The notes beneath the pieces are model-generated. The model was not told the DNA's origin. It did not search any database and saw only the letters and a program-made list of their open reading frames with translations. Shown here one piece after another: positions 17,921 to 27,822 of a stretch of DNA of 64,000 nucleotides. The translations under genes and the position numbers were made by a program. Position 1 is the first letter of the stretch, and every line of letters begins with the position of its first letter. Origin of the DNA: Rhizobium sp. RU33A (GTDB lineage: Bacteria > Pseudomonadota > Alphaproteobacteria > Rhizobiales > Rhizobiaceae); NCBI RefSeq assembly GCF_900156055.1, contig NZ_FTMQ01000003.1, positions 372,001 to 436,000 of the forward strand, written 5' to 3'.

Positions 17921-20059
17921 ATGACTGTTCTTCTAGGCGTAATTTTGTGCGGGTTGTTGTCGATAGTCTACGCGGTCTGGGCGACGCGCTCGGTTCTGGC
18001 CGTTGATCAGGGCAATGCCCGAATGCAGGAAATTGCAGGCTATATTCGCGAGGGTGCTCAGGCTTACCTCACTCGGCAATACCTGACCATCGCGATCGTC
18101 GGCGCCGTCGTATTCGTTGCTACCTGGCTTCTTCTGTCCGGCACCGCTGCCATTGGTTTTCTGATCGGTGCTGTCTTGTCCGGTGCTGCTGGCTTCATCG
18201 GCATGCATGTCTCGGTCCGTGCCAATGTGCGCACCGCTCAGGCCGCATCCCATAGTCTTGCAGCTGGCCTCGATATTGCTTTCAAGTCCGGCGCCATCAC
18301 CGGCATGCTGGTCGCGGGCCTCGCTCTGCTCGGCGTCTCTATCTACTTCTACATCCTGACCGCGATCCTTGGTCATGAGAGCGGCTCGCGTGATGTCATC
18401 GACGCGCTCGTCGCGCTCGGCTTTGGCGCCTCGCTGATCTCGATCTTTGCCCGCCTCGGTGGCGGTATCTTCACCAAGGGTGCTGACGTCGGTGGGGACC
18501 TCGTCGGCAAGGTGGAAGCCGGCATTCCGGAAGACGATCCGCGCAACCCGGCCACCATCGCTGACAATGTCGGTGACAATGTCGGCGACTGCGCCGGCAT
18601 GGCGGCAGACCTGTTCGAGACCTATGCGGTCTCCGTCGTTGCCACCATGGTGCTCGCTGCGATCTTTTTTGCCGGTTCTGCCGTGCTCGATATTGCGATG
18701 ATCTATCCGCTCGCCATCTGCGGCGCCTGCATCATCACCTCGATCATCGGCACCTTTTTCGTCAAGCTGGGCACCAGCGGCTCGATCATGGGCGCGCTCT
18801 ACAAGGGGCTGATCGTAACCGGGCTCTTGTCTGTGGCCGGTCTCGCCATTGCCACGTCACTAACCATTGGCTGGGGCTCTATCGGCACTGTCGCCGGGAT
18901 GGACATTACCGGTATGAACCTGTTCATCTGCGGCATTCTTGGCCTCGTGGTAACCGCGCTGATCGTCGTCATCACCGAATACTACACGGGCACCAACAAG
19001 CGGCCGGTGAACTCGATCGCCCAGGCGTCGGTCACCGGTCACGGCACCAATGTCATCCAGGGTCTGGCGGTCTCGCTGGAATCGACGGCCCTTCCGGCCA
19101 TCGTCATCGTCGGCGGCATCATCTCGACCTACCAGCTCGCCGGCCTGTTCGGCACGGCGATCGCTGTTACCACCATGCTTGGTCTCGCCGGCATGATCGT
19201 CGCCCTCGATGCCTTCGGTCCGGTGACCGACAATGCCGGCGGTATCGCCGAAATGTCGCATCTGCCGCCTGAAGTCCGCAAGTCGACCGACGCGCTCGAC
19301 GCCGTCGGCAACACCACCAAGGCCGTCACCAAGGGGTATGCCATCGGCTCTGCCGGGCTCGGCGCGCTCGTGCTCTTTGCGGCCTATTCCAATGACCTGG
19401 CCTACTTTGCCGCAAACAGCGCCAAGTACCCGTATTTCGCGGACATGGGACCGATCTCCTTTGATCTTTCCAACCCCTACGTTGTCGCCGGCCTCATCTT
19501 CGGCGGTCTGATCCCCTACCTCTTCGGCGGCATCGCCATGACCGCCGTCGGCCGTGCCGCAGGCTCGATCGTTGAGGAAGTTCGCCGGCAGTTCCGCGAG
19601 AAGCCGGGCATCATGCAGGGAACTGAAAAGCCGGATTATGGCCGTGCGGTCGACATCCTGACCCGCGCCGCGATCAAGGAAATGATCATCCCCTCGCTGT
19701 TGCCGGTTCTGGCGCCGCTCGTCGTCTATTTCGGCGTGCTCCTGATTTCCGGCTCCAAGGCGTCCGCCTTTGCCGCCCTCGGCGCTTCGCTGCTTGGCGT
19801 CATCGTCAACGGCCTCTTCGTCGCGATCTCCATGACCTCGGGCGGGGGCGCCTGGGACAATGCCAAGAAGAGCTTCGAGGACGGCTTCATCGACAAGGAT
19901 GGTGTCAAACACCTGAAAGGCTCAGACGCGCACAAGGCCTCCGTCACCGGTGATACCGTCGGCGATCCCTACAAGGATACCGCTGGCCCAGCGGTCAATC
20001 CGGCGATCAAGATTACCAACATTGTCGCGCTTCTGCTTCTGGCTGTCCTCGCCGGCTGA
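17921..20059 (+). CDS. hppA: H+-translocating inorganic pyrophosphatase
   Basis: 712 residues from ATG 17921 (GGGAGGG upstream). About 16 membrane helices. The pyrophosphate-binding signature lies at about residues 188-230 ([15 protein letters not shown], then [19 protein letters not shown]). [10 protein letters not shown] carries lysine at the position that marks the potassium-independent class. It couples pyrophosphate hydrolysis to proton pumping at the membrane (acidocalcisome-like in Agrobacterium). A possible promoter (TTGACG then CAATCT, 17-base gap) lies near 17800-17825. Confidence 0.96.
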   Translation: MTVLLGVILCGLLSIVYAVWATRSVLAVDQGNARMQEIAGYIREGAQAYLTRQYLTIAIVGAVVFVATWLLLSGTAAIGFLIGAVLSGAAGFIGMHVSVRANVRTAQAASHSLAAGLDIAFKSGAITGMLVAGLALLGVSIYFYILTAILGHESGSRDVIDALVALGFGASLISIFARLGGGIFTKGADVGGDLVGKVEAGIPEDDPRNPATIADNVGDNVGDCAGMAADLFETYAVSVVATMVLAAIFFAGSAVLDIAMIYPLAICGACIITSIIGTFFVKLGTSGSIMGALYKGLIVTGLLSVAGLAIATSLTIGWGSIGTVAGMDITGMNLFICGILGLVVTALIVVITEYYTGTNKRPVNSIAQASVTGHGTNVIQGLAVSLESTALPAIVIVGGIISTYQLAGLFGTAIAVTTMLGLAGMIVALDAFGPVTDNAGGIAEMSHLPPEVRKSTDALDAVGNTTKAVTKGYAIGSAGLGALVLFAAYSNDLAYFAANSAKYPYFADMGPISFDLSNPYVVAGLIFGGLIPYLFGGIAMTAVGRAAGSIVEEVRRQFREKPGIMQGTEKPDYGRAVDILTRAAIKEMIIPSLLPVLAPLVVYFGVLLISGSKASAFAALGASLLGVIVNGLFVAISMTSGGGAWDNAKKSFEDGFIDKDGVKHLKGSDAHKASVTGDTVGDPYKDTAGPAVNPAIKITNIVALLLLAVLAG

Positions 20060-20073
20060 GGCGTCACCCAAAG

Positions 20074-20108
20074 AAAAAGACCGCGGAAGGCAACTTCCGC
20101 GGTCTTTT
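20074..20108. terminator. Bidirectional terminator, hppA/bamE
   Basis: A perfect 15-pair stem (20075-20089 with 20094-20108, GCAA loop) with A-run and T-run on the two sides serves the convergent hppA and bamE genes. Confidence 0.9.
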
Positions 20109-20155
20109 CATGTCTGCATTCCGATGGACGGCGAAGTCTCTTCGGTGAGGCGGCC

Positions 20156-20659
20156 TTACTGGCCGCCGAGAATATTGCGGACGCTGTTGGCTGCACCACC
20201 ACCACCGGCCAGCAGCTGCTGCAGGAAGGTGAGATCGCGACCGCCGGTCGGGGTGGTCCGAGAAATCGTGTCGAATACTTTGCCGTCCTGCAGGGTGTAA
20301 TTGGCCCGCTGCGCGACAACGCCGTCCTTGTCGAAGTAGATCGCGAGGATCTGCTGATCGACGAGGCGCTGCTTCATGAATGCGACGGACCGGGTACGCT
20401 TCTGGGAGATGTAATAGAACACCTCGCCATCGAAGGTTGCCGTGGTCGATGGCGTGCCGAGCGAAAGAAGGACCTGTTCGCGGCTGGAGCCAACCGGCAC
20501 CAGATCGAGCGCGGCCTGGTCAACGACGTAACCGTTGTGGAACACCTCGGAGGTCTGGCAGGCGGAGAGGCCGATGGTGACGGCAAGAGCAAGTGCGGTC
20601 GTGCTCAGGAGCTTCCTGTCCGACTTGAAAATCCTGATATCCACGCAAACGTCTCCCAT
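20156..20659 (-). CDS. bamE: BamE/SmpA-OmlA outer-membrane lipoprotein
   Basis: About 167 residues from ATG 20659. The lipobox is at LSAC (cysteine about residue 34), so the mature protein is lipid-anchored. The BamE fold is seen in VPVGSSREQVLLSLGTPSTTATFDGEVFYYI. BamE helps the BAM complex insert outer-membrane beta-barrels. A glycine-rich C-terminal tail (LLAGGGGAA) follows. It diverges from the CBP3-type chaperone gene, an arrangement usual in Rhizobiales. Confidence 0.88.
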   Translation of the reverse strand: MGDVCVDIRIFKSDRKLLSTTALALAVTIGLSACQTSEVFHNGYVVDQAALDLVPVGSSREQVLLSLGTPSTTATFDGEVFYYISQKRTRSVAFMKQRLVDQQILAIYFDKDGVVAQRANYTLQDGKVFDTISRTTPTGGRDLTFLQQLLAGGGGAANSVRNILGGQ

Positions 20660-20900
20660 GACTGTCGATGGCACCTGGCGGAGCCTGATCGCTTCTGCGC
20701 ATAGCATTGTGGCCTTTCCGGGGAAAGACTCCGCAACGCTTGCGCTGCCGATTTACCGGTCAATCTGCCGCGAGATGCGGCATCAGTTCCGGATATCGGC
20801 ATTGCAATTCACGCCTGCTTCGGTAAACCAGCTTTCGCAATCATGCAACACGGCCACGTTCTGGCTCACCACTCCGGTTGGCTCTTTTTGGTGGAATTGG

Positions 20901-21440
20901 ATGGTATTCGGCTTCTTTCGGCAGAAAAGAAACAATCAGGTGATCGTCGAGCGCCAGTATGGTGCGCTGACGGCGGCTGCCCGCACGCCCGCCTTCTATA
21001 GCGACATGCATGTACCCGACACCGTGATCGGCCGGTTCGAGATGTTGACGATCATGCTGATTCTCTATTTTCGCCGCACGGCGAAATCTCCACGCAGTGG
21101 CCAGGAGATCGCCCAGAACATCATCGACGCCTTCTTCGAGGATGTCGATCACTCCATCCGCGAGCTGGGCGTCGGCGACCCTGGCGTGCCGAAGCGGATG
21201 AAGAAACTTGCCAGCATGTATTACGGACGGCTTGAATCCTACGCCGGGGCTCTGAACCAAAACGACCGCGAAGCGCTTGCGGCCGCGCTGAAGCGCAACA
21301 TTCATCCCGAAGAAGGCGAGGCGGCACCCTCGATGCAGGCGCTGGCCGAATGGATGTTTGCAGCCGAGCAGGCGCTTGCAGCGCTGGATGAAAACGAAAT
21401 CGAGACGGGCATGGCCCGCTTGGCCGTCCCGGGCGCCTGA
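20901..21440 (+). CDS. Ubiquinol-cytochrome c chaperone family protein (CBP3-like)
   Basis: 179 residues from ATG 20901 (GGTGGA upstream); the longer frame upstream is not supported. The fold is that of CBP3/UQCC1: ARTPAFYSDMHVPDTVIGRFEMLTIMLILYFRR, FFEDVDHSIRELGVGDPGVPKRMKKLASMYYGRL. In mitochondria this family helps cytochrome bc1 assembly; the bacterial role is inferred. It is followed 61 bases later by the DUF177 gene and plsX. Confidence 0.85.
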   Translation: MVFGFFRQKRNNQVIVERQYGALTAAARTPAFYSDMHVPDTVIGRFEMLTIMLILYFRRTAKSPRSGQEIAQNIIDAFFEDVDHSIRELGVGDPGVPKRMKKLASMYYGRLESYAGALNQNDREALAAALKRNIHPEEGEAAPSMQALAEWMFAAEQALAALDENEIETGMARLAVPGA

Positions 21441-21501
21441 TCGGCGTCGCTCGCATTCGCGCGTGCACGCCACCGGCCCCACGGGGAACGAGGAAAATGA
21501 A

Positions 21502-22062
21502 ATGACAGATAAAGAAACCAAGGACAGCCGCGAGTTCAGCTACCTCGTGAAGGTTGGCCACATCTCGGCCAATCCAGTGCGGGTGCGTGTGGAGGCCGAC
21601 GAGCGTGAGCGCGCGGGCCTTGCCGACCTGTGGCGGGTGGAAGCCGTTAACAAGCTCTCTGCAGATCTGCAGATCGCTCGCTGGAAAAAAGACGGCGTCC
21701 GCATAACGGGACGTGTGTCCGGTGAACTGGTTCAGGCTTGCGTCGTCACGCTGGAGCCGGTGATCTCGACGATCGACCAGGAGATCGACCAGATCTTCGT
21801 GCCCGAAGGCTCGAAACTGGCGCGCATCGTGCTCGACGGCGCCGGCGAGATGGTGCTCGATCCTGATGGTCCCGACCTTCCCGAACAGTTTACCGGTGAC
21901 ACGATCGACGCCGGCGCGCTGGTCGCCGAATTCGCCGCTCTCGACATCGATCCCTATCCGAAGAAAGAAGGCGTTGCCTTCTCCGGACACACCGAAAGCA
22001 AGGCTGAAGAAGACAAGAAGCCATCGCCCTTTGCTGTCCTCAAAGACTGGAAAAAGGATTGA
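21502..22062 (+). CDS. DUF177 (YceD) family protein
   Basis: 186 residues from ATG 21502 (GAGGAAAATGAA upstream). DUF177 features: FSYLVKVGHISANPV near the N terminus, VSGELVQACVVTLEPV in the middle, FVPEGSK, and DAGALVAEFAALDIDPYPKKEGVAF near the C terminus. In other bacteria YceD precedes rpmF and plsX and is linked to 23S rRNA maturation; here it precedes plsX directly. The usual cysteine pair is reduced to one Cys in QACVVTLEP. Confidence 0.88.
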   Translation: MTDKETKDSREFSYLVKVGHISANPVRVRVEADERERAGLADLWRVEAVNKLSADLQIARWKKDGVRITGRVSGELVQACVVTLEPVISTIDQEIDQIFVPEGSKLARIVLDGAGEMVLDPDGPDLPEQFTGDTIDAGALVAEFAALDIDPYPKKEGVAFSGHTESKAEEDKKPSPFAVLKDWKKD

Positions 22063-22163
22063 CTATCCCCCATCTGCACCAGCGGGTGGGTTGTGTGCCG
22101 AATGAAAAGCGCTATTTTGGCCGAAAATATCGCTGGCCAGCGATGAAGAAGGGTCAGGTCTAA

Positions 22164-23210
22164 GTGATCAGAATTTCTGTCGACGTCATGGGTGGAGACT
22201 TCGGTCCCGAGGTCGTCATCCCCGGAGCCGCCAAGGCACTTGAGCGTCATCCCGATGTCACCTTCCTTCTTTTCGGTCAGCAGGAGCGCTGCCTGCCGAT
22301 CCTTGCGCAGTTTCCGAAGCTCAAGGAAAAGTCGACCTTCCATCACTGCGAAATCTCCGTCACCATGGACGAGAAGCCGAGCCAGGCACTGCGCCGTGGC
22401 CGCTATGTCTCCAGCATGTGGCGCTCGATCGAGGCGGTGAAGACCGGCCAGGCGGATGTTGTCGTGTCTGCCGGCAATACCGGCGCCCTGATGGCGATGT
22501 CCAAGTTCTGCCTGCGCACCATGGCGACCATCGAACGCCCGGCGATCGCCGCCATCTGGCCGACGCTGTCGGGCGAGAGCATCGTGCTCGACGTCGGTGC
22601 CGGCATCGGTGCCGACGCACAGCAATTGCTCGACTTCGCCGTGATGGGTGGCGCCATGGCGCGTGCGCTGTTCGAAATCGAGAAGCCCATGGTCGGCCTT
22701 CTCAATGTCGGCGTGGAAGAGATCAAAGGCCAGGAAGAGGTGAAGGAAGCCGGGCGCCTCATTCGTGAGGCCGGCCTCGACACGATCGACTACTACGGCT
22801 TTGTCGAAGGCGATGACCTCGGCAAGGGCACGGTCGATGTCGTGGTGACCGAAGGCTTCACCGGCAACATCGCGCTCAAGACCGCAGAAGGCACAGCCAA
22901 GCAGATCGCCGAATATCTGCGTTCGGCCATGTCACGCACCTGGATGGCGAAGCTCGGCTATATTCTCGCCAAGGGCGCCTTCGATCGCCTGCGCGAGAAG
23001 ATGGACCCGCGCAAGGTCAATGGCGGTGTCTTCCTCGGCTTGAACGGCATCGTCATCAAAAGCCACGGCGGCACGGATGCCGAAGGCTTTGCGGCAGCTC
23101 TTGATGTGGGCTATGACATGGCCCGGAACGGTCTCACCCAGAAGATCGAAAACGACTTGAAAAAATATCACGCGCGGCACCCGTCTCCGGCCGGCCCCGA
23201 AGCGGCGTGA
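22164..23210 (+). CDS. plsX: Phosphate acyltransferase PlsX
   Basis: 348 residues, GTG start. PlsX makes acyl-phosphate from acyl-ACP for phospholipid synthesis. Signatures: [58 protein letters not shown]. It lies 101 bases after the DUF177 gene and 16 bases before fabH, a standard lipid-synthesis pair. Confidence 0.96.
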   Translation: MIRISVDVMGGDFGPEVVIPGAAKALERHPDVTFLLFGQQERCLPILAQFPKLKEKSTFHHCEISVTMDEKPSQALRRGRYVSSMWRSIEAVKTGQADVVVSAGNTGALMAMSKFCLRTMATIERPAIAAIWPTLSGESIVLDVGAGIGADAQQLLDFAVMGGAMARALFEIEKPMVGLLNVGVEEIKGQEEVKEAGRLIREAGLDTIDYYGFVEGDDLGKGTVDVVVTEGFTGNIALKTAEGTAKQIAEYLRSAMSRTWMAKLGYILAKGAFDRLREKMDPRKVNGGVFLGLNGIVIKSHGGTDAEGFAAALDVGYDMARNGLTQKIENDLKKYHARHPSPAGPEAA

Positions 23211-23226
23211 AAGGTAGGAAACTCCA

Positions 23227-24198
23227 ATGATCCGTTCTGTAGTTCGCGGTTTCGGAGCAGCGCTCCCGAAACGGGTTATGACCAATGCTGATCTCGAAAG
23301 CCTGGTCGAAACCTCCGACGAGTGGATTGTTCAGCGTACCGGCATCAAGCAGCGCTACATCGCCGGCGAAGGCGAGACGACGGCTTCACTTGGCGCCGAG
23401 GCAGCTCAGGAAGCGCTTGATCGTGCTGGCCTGACGGCTGCCGACATCGACCTGATCATTTGCGCCACCTCCACGCCCGACAACACCTTCCCGGCGACGG
23501 CCGTCAACATCCAGAACCGTCTCGGCATGCATCACGGGTTTGGTTTCGACGTCCAGGCCGTCTGCTCCGGCTTCGTTTACGCCATGGCGACTGCCGATCT
23601 CTACATTCGCGGCGGCATGGCCAAGCGCGTGCTGGTTATCGGTGCCGAGACCTTCTCCCGCATCCTCGACTGGACCGACCGCACGACCTGCGTTCTGTTC
23701 GGCGACGGCGCTGGTGCGCTGGTGCTGGAGGCGGGCGAAGGCGAGGGGACGGTTGCAGACCGGGGCGTTCTCACCTCGAACCTGCGCTCGGACGGCGTCC
23801 ACCGCGAAAAGCTCTATGTTGACGGCGGTCCATCGACCACCGGCACGGTTGGTCATCTGCGCATGGAGGGCCGCGAAGTCTTCAAGCATGCTGTCGGCAT
23901 GATCACCGACGTCATCGAGGCGGCCTTCACGGCGACCGGCACGACCGCTGACGACGTCGACTGGCTTGTCCCGCATCAGGCGAACAAGCGCATCATCGAC
24001 GCCTCCGCCAAAAAGCTCGGTATCCCCGACGAAAAGGTCGTGATCACCGTCGACAAACATGGAAATACGTCTGCGGCATCCATTCCGCTGGCGCTTGCGA
24101 CGGCAGCCGGCGACGGCCGGATCAAGCAGGGCGATCTGGTGATGCTCGAGGCCATGGGCGGCGGCTTCACCTGGGGCGCCGTGCTCGTGCGCTGGTAG
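23227..24198 (+). CDS. fabH: Beta-ketoacyl-ACP synthase III
   Basis: 323 residues. It starts fatty-acid synthesis by condensing acetyl-CoA with malonyl-ACP. The catalytic triad is visible: C113 in VQAVCSGF, His in VPHQANKR, Asn in [10 protein letters not shown]. The TGI motif [10 protein letters not shown] and C-terminal [11 protein letters not shown] are standard. 16 bases follow plsX; ihfA starts 107 bases later with its own likely promoter. Confidence 0.97.
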   Translation: MIRSVVRGFGAALPKRVMTNADLESLVETSDEWIVQRTGIKQRYIAGEGETTASLGAEAAQEALDRAGLTAADIDLIICATSTPDNTFPATAVNIQNRLGMHHGFGFDVQAVCSGFVYAMATADLYIRGGMAKRVLVIGAETFSRILDWTDRTTCVLFGDGAGALVLEAGEGEGTVADRGVLTSNLRSDGVHREKLYVDGGPSTTGTVGHLRMEGREVFKHAVGMITDVIEAAFTATGTTADDVDWLVPHQANKRIIDASAKKLGIPDEKVVITVDKHGNTSAASIPLALATAAGDGRIKQGDLVMLEAMGGGFTWGAVLVRW

Positions 24199-24305
24199 CA
24201 TTTGAAACCTAAAAATTGCGCATCGACAAGCACTTGACCGTCGCGGCCAAGGGCAATAGTGTCTGCCCAATGCAACAAGATCATTGATTTAGGCGGGCGA
24301 GAACA

Positions 24306-24644
24306 ATGGCCGGAAAGACAGTGACGCGTGCGGATTTGGCAGAATCAGTCTTTCGCAAGGTCGGTCTTTCCCGCACGGAATCCGCCGAGCTCGTGGAAAC
24401 GGTCATTGACGAGATTTGCAACGCCATCGTGCGCGGTGAATCCGTGAAGCTTTCGTCTTTCGCCACCTTCCAGGTGCGCAGCAAGAACGAGCGAATCGGC
24501 CGCAATCCGAAGACCGGCGAGGAAGTGCCGATCTCTCCGCGTCGTGTCATGACCTTCAAGGCGTCGAATGTGCTGAAGCAGCGTATCCTGCGGGCCCATA
24601 TCGCCCGCAAGGCCAAGCAGAAGCCGGCCAATCCTGCCGCCTGA
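24306..24644 (+). CDS. ihfA: Integration host factor subunit alpha
   Basis: 112 residues. A DNA-bending nucleoid protein that pairs with IhfB. Hallmarks: [52 protein letters not shown] with the beta-arm proline region ([14 protein letters not shown]). Longer than E. coli IHF-alpha by a basic C-terminal tail ([15 protein letters not shown]), usual in alphaproteobacteria. Followed by a MerR gene in conserved order. Confidence 0.95.
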   Translation: MAGKTVTRADLAESVFRKVGLSRTESAELVETVIDEICNAIVRGESVKLSSFATFQVRSKNERIGRNPKTGEEVPISPRRVMTFKASNVLKQRILRAHIARKAKQKPANPAA

Positions 24645-24763
24645 GAAAGACCAAAATCGGTGGAGCATTTTGCCGCCGATCATCGAGCGCTTGAAAACCA
24701 GCCCTCACCCCGTTGAAATGTGATCCGAGTCGTGCGTCCGTGCGATCTTCGAGGAGCGCTGTG

Positions 24764-25303
24764 ATGCAGTTGGACAAGAGCCCTGATGCTTTCCGCACGA
24801 TCAGTGAAGTGGCCGACGATCTCGACCTGCCACAGCACGTCCTGCGCTTCTGGGAAACCCGCTTCCCCCAGATCAAGCCGCTGAAGCGCGGCGGTGGGCG
24901 CCGCTATTACCGCCCTGATGATGTCGAACTGCTGAAGGGCATCCGCCATCTGCTTTACGATCAAGGTTATACGATCAAGGGCGTGCAGAAGCTCCTGAAG
25001 ACCAATGGCAACAAGTTCGTCATGGCGGTTGCCACAGGCGATGTCGCCACCATGGAAGCGCTTGTCGCTGCCAATGCCGCGAAAGGCGACGAGCCCAAAG
25101 TCAATCTCGATGAGGACCAGGTCGTTGGCCGCCCCAAGGTGCGCACCAGCGGTCGCTTCTTTGGCTTCGGTGGCAACGCCAATGACGACGCACCGGAAAT
25201 CTCGGTTGGCAAGGGCTCCGTCGGCAAGGAAGACCGTGCGCTGCTGCAGGAGGCACTCTTCGACCTGCTCGAATGCAAGCGGCTGCTCGATCAGGTGCGC
25301 TGA
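24764..25303 (+). CDS. MerR-family regulator
   Basis: 179 residues from ATG 24764 (GAGGAG upstream). The N-terminal MerR DNA-binding domain reads [25 protein letters not shown] ... [15 protein letters not shown], followed by the [18 protein letters not shown] helix. The C-terminal part lacks metal-binding cysteines except one near the end (LLECKRLL), so it is not a metal sensor. It directly follows ihfA (119 bases), an association conserved in alphaproteobacteria; target genes are unknown. Confidence 0.9.
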   Translation: MQLDKSPDAFRTISEVADDLDLPQHVLRFWETRFPQIKPLKRGGGRRYYRPDDVELLKGIRHLLYDQGYTIKGVQKLLKTNGNKFVMAVATGDVATMEALVAANAAKGDEPKVNLDEDQVVGRPKVRTSGRFFGFGGNANDDAPEISVGKGSVGKEDRALLQEALFDLLECKRLLDQVR

Positions 25304-25383
25304 ATGACACTTCGTTCCCTTGAACGGAACACCGCTAGACCTTGAGACGTTGAAGGACCGACACGCAACCCGCGCGAGGCTCC

Positions 25384-25794
25384 ATGAAACGGCTCTTTAT
25401 CACACTCCCAGTTCTCACCCTGCTTGCTGGCCCGGCGCTGGCACAGCAGGCGGCTCCGTCGTCTGACACCGTCGAGCCCCGGCCGACCACCGTCCAGGAT
25501 GCCTGCATCTTCGTGGCGAAAAACATGCTGATGGTCAAAGATCTGAAGGTCGGGGTGGTCCAGGCCTTTCCGGAGCTTGATCCACCAGGGGCAAGGCTCA
25601 CCTATTCCACCCGCATGGACAGCGAACCTCAGGACATTTCCGATGAGATCGAGTGCCAGTTCGAACCGGGTACCGAAGCGCTGCAGGTGACCCGCTTCTG
25701 CATGGACCGCACCTGCTACGCCGCCAATAGCGACGAGCCCGAGCAGCGCCGGCGCTTCGACGAGGTGAGGGCGCTCATGCAGCGGCTGGATTGA
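25384..25794 (+). CDS. Exported protein with four cysteines, unknown
   Basis: 136 residues. A clear signal peptide (MKRLFITLPVLTLLAGPALA) is followed by a linker rich in Pro/Thr and a domain with four cysteines (DACIFVA, IECQFEP, RFCMDRTCYA), likely two disulfides in the periplasm. No family recognised. It stands alone between the MerR gene and tRNA-Pro. Its start codon follows CGAGGCTCC, an acceptable ribosome site. Confidence 0.65.
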   Translation: MKRLFITLPVLTLLAGPALAQQAAPSSDTVEPRPTTVQDACIFVAKNMLMVKDLKVGVVQAFPELDPPGARLTYSTRMDSEPQDISDEIECQFEPGTEALQVTRFCMDRTCYAANSDEPEQRRRFDEVRALMQRLD

Positions 25795-25877
25795 TCATCC
25801 GCTCATTTTTTCGTCCGCGCTGGAGTTTCCCCTTGCGCAGAAATGGCTGACTGTCTAAAGGGAACTTGCTGTCGAGC

Positions 25878-25893
25878 GGGTCACGCGTGACCC
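25878..25893. repeat. 16-base perfect palindrome before tRNA-Pro
   Basis: GGGTCACGCGTGACCC is its own reverse complement and ends 22 bases before the tRNA. It lies where promoter elements of the tRNA are expected, so it may be an operator; it could also be chance. Confidence 0.6.
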
Positions 25894-25915
25894 AAAATGC
25901 ACGACTGGCAGATGA

Positions 25916-25992
<77 letters not shown>

Positions 25993-26037
25993 TTTTATGT
26001 TTGCGGATCAAACAGTTGATTTCGTGACATGGTTAGA

Positions 26038-26069
26038 GAAACCGGGTACCGCAAGGTGCCCGGTTTTTT
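26038..26069 (+). terminator. Terminator after tRNA-Pro
   Basis: A ten-pair stem (26041-26050 with 26055-26064, GCAA loop, one G-T pair) followed by a run of six T, 48 bases past the tRNA. Confidence 0.9.
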
Positions 26070-26198
26070 CGTTTCTGGGTGACAGGTCGTCGCAAAACTC
26101 CCGAGCGTGAATCCCGCTCGGCTTCTTTTGGTTTCTGTCCTATGCTTGCTGCAATGCAGCATTATATGGGAAAGAGGTTCGAAGGGAGCCGAAATCCG

Positions 26199-27221
26199 AT
26201 GCGCTTCAAGTTCTCCATGTCTCCGCTCTCTGCACTGCTCCGCAGCCAGAAGCGTCTGCAGCGCAGCCTGGAGAAGGCGATGCCGAAGCTCAGGATGTAC
26301 GAGCCGCCGAAGGTCTCAAAACCTCGTGCGCCGCGCTCCGGCCTCGTGCAGGTGCATGCCTTCGGCAGCAATCCTGGAAGACTGCGGATGTTTGAATATG
26401 TGCCCTCCAACCGCCGGGACCCTGCGACGCTCGTGGTGGTGCTGCATGGTTGTCTGCAGACAGCAAAACAGTTTGATCGTGGCAGTGGCTGGAGCCGCAT
26501 GGCGAGGGAAAAGGGCTTCGTGCTGCTCTATCCGGAGCAAACCAAGGAGAACAACCACAATCTCTGCTTCAATTGGTTCCGTCCGAGCATGGTAGCGCGC
26601 GATCGCGGTGAGCTTATGTCGATCCGTCAGATGATCGACTATGCGATCGAGCGTCACGGGATCGCGGACAGCAGGGTCTTCATCCAGGGGTTATCGGCGG
26701 GCGGTGCCATGGCCAATGCGCTTCTCGTCACCTATCCGCATCTCTTCGCCGCCGGCCAGGTTGTGGGTGGGCTTGCCTTTGGTGCAGCCCGCGATGCCAT
26801 GTCGGCGCTATCGGTAATGAAGTCCGGTCCTCGCCGCAGCAGACGGGAATGGGGTGACCTGGCACGGAGTGCGGCAGGAGACGTGTCCAGTCGTAAACCG
26901 GCCGTGGCGATCTGGCAGGGCAGGGCGGATCGGGTGGTGTCGCCCGGCAATGGCGAGGCGCTGCTCGCCCAATGGCTCGATTTCCACGGGCTAGACGAAC
27001 TCTCGGGACAGAGTGAGGTCCGGCCCGAAGGCTCGATGATCGTCTGGAAGGATGACAATGGCAGACGGTTGGTGGAGTATCGCCTGCTTGATGCCCTGGA
27101 CCATGGCCTGCCCGTCATCGCGCGGCGCGCCGGCTCTAAGCGCCAGGCCTACATGCTTGAGGGCGCCATCGGCGCCCCCCAGCAGTTCTACGAAACCTTC
27201 ATTCGGCCAGGCCGAACTTGA
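26199..27221 (+). CDS. PHB depolymerase family esterase
   Basis: 340 residues from ATG 26199 (GGGAG ten bases upstream; earlier in-frame starts exist at 26166 and 26079). An alpha/beta hydrolase: oxyanion region VVVLHGCLQTAKQFD, nucleophile Ser in QGLSAGGAM, acid Asp in WQGRADRVVSP, and a His in ALDHGLPV. The N-terminal 70 residues are basic and lack a signal peptide, so it may act in the cytoplasm, for example on stored polyhydroxybutyrate or another ester. Substrate is not certain. It is an isolated gene between tRNA-Pro and a convergent small gene. Confidence 0.85.
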   Translation: MRFKFSMSPLSALLRSQKRLQRSLEKAMPKLRMYEPPKVSKPRAPRSGLVQVHAFGSNPGRLRMFEYVPSNRRDPATLVVVLHGCLQTAKQFDRGSGWSRMAREKGFVLLYPEQTKENNHNLCFNWFRPSMVARDRGELMSIRQMIDYAIERHGIADSRVFIQGLSAGGAMANALLVTYPHLFAAGQVVGGLAFGAARDAMSALSVMKSGPRRSRREWGDLARSAAGDVSSRKPAVAIWQGRADRVVSPGNGEALLAQWLDFHGLDELSGQSEVRPEGSMIVWKDDNGRRLVEYRLLDALDHGLPVIARRAGSKRQAYMLEGAIGAPQQFYETFIRPGRT

Positions 27222-27238
27222 GCGGCTGAAACGGCGGC

Positions 27239-27388
27239 TCAGTTTTCCTCGATCGATACACCGCTTTCGCCGATCCGGAGTTCGACGCCATCAGGCTTCT
27301 GTTCTTCCTGATAGACATAAATGCCAAGGCCGATGACGGCGACCACGAGAGCGCCGATGATGAGGTAGAGGCCATTGTTCCGGCTCAT
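27239..27388 (-). CDS. 49-residue single-span membrane protein
   Basis: A short frame with AGGAG six bases before ATG 27388. It encodes a polar start (MSRNN), one hydrophobic helix (about residues 6-24), YVYQEEQKPDGVELRIGES and an acidic end. A similar short protein is, to my knowledge, found across Rhizobiaceae. The tail would face the periplasm if the N terminus is cytoplasmic. Function unknown. It is convergent with the esterase gene. Confidence 0.7.
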   Translation of the reverse strand: MSRNNGLYLIIGALVVAVIGLGIYVYQEEQKPDGVELRIGESGVSIEEN

Positions 27389-27465
27389 GAAATTCTCCTG
27401 TCTAGTGATGTCGGACAGGGAAAGTCTGGGCGCCGGTTATTGTTCCATCGCCATATTGGAAAAAC

Positions 27466-27759
27466 TCAATCATCGTTGGCGGCGGTCAGTTCCTCGGGGC
27501 GCATCCCATCTTGACTCCCGCGCCCGGCAAGACGAAGCCCTTCCGCACCCTGGCCGCCTTCACCCGCATCCAGAAAGACGACGCCCATATCCGTAAGCGC
27601 CGCCTTCAGCGCCGTGTAATTCTGCGGTGTGGCGTCATAACCTTTGCCGGCCTCGATCTGCAGAATCAGCAGCGCGGGCACGCCGCTTTCCTGGGACAGT
27701 CGGTCGATGGTGACGTCAAGCATGGCGCGAGCGGCGCGTATCTGAGCAGGTGTAATCAT
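27466..27759 (-). CDS. XRE-type helix-turn-helix protein
   Basis: 97 residues. The N-terminal 65 form an HTH of the Xre type (ITPAQIRAARAMLDVTIDRLSQESGVPALLILQIEAGKG in two halves; helix 3 is SGVPALLILQIEAG), then ALTDMGVVFLDAGEGGQG, a segment typical of short regulators. The C terminus is unstructured. It precedes, on the same strand, no gene within 100 bases and lies downstream of the polysaccharide operon. Target unknown. Confidence 0.8.
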   Translation of the reverse strand: MITPAQIRAARAMLDVTIDRLSQESGVPALLILQIEAGKGYDATPQNYTALKAALTDMGVVFLDAGEGGQGAEGLRLAGRGSQDGMRPEELTAANDD

Positions 27760-27822
27760 TAGTAAAGTATGGGGTGCGCGGGCAATAAATCAATGCAGCC
27801 GCCGCAATCGGCCATTTCTGCG

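Noticed and set aside
18860..19912. A 350-codon minus-strand frame
   Set aside because: Antisense to hppA; caused by GC-rich third positions.
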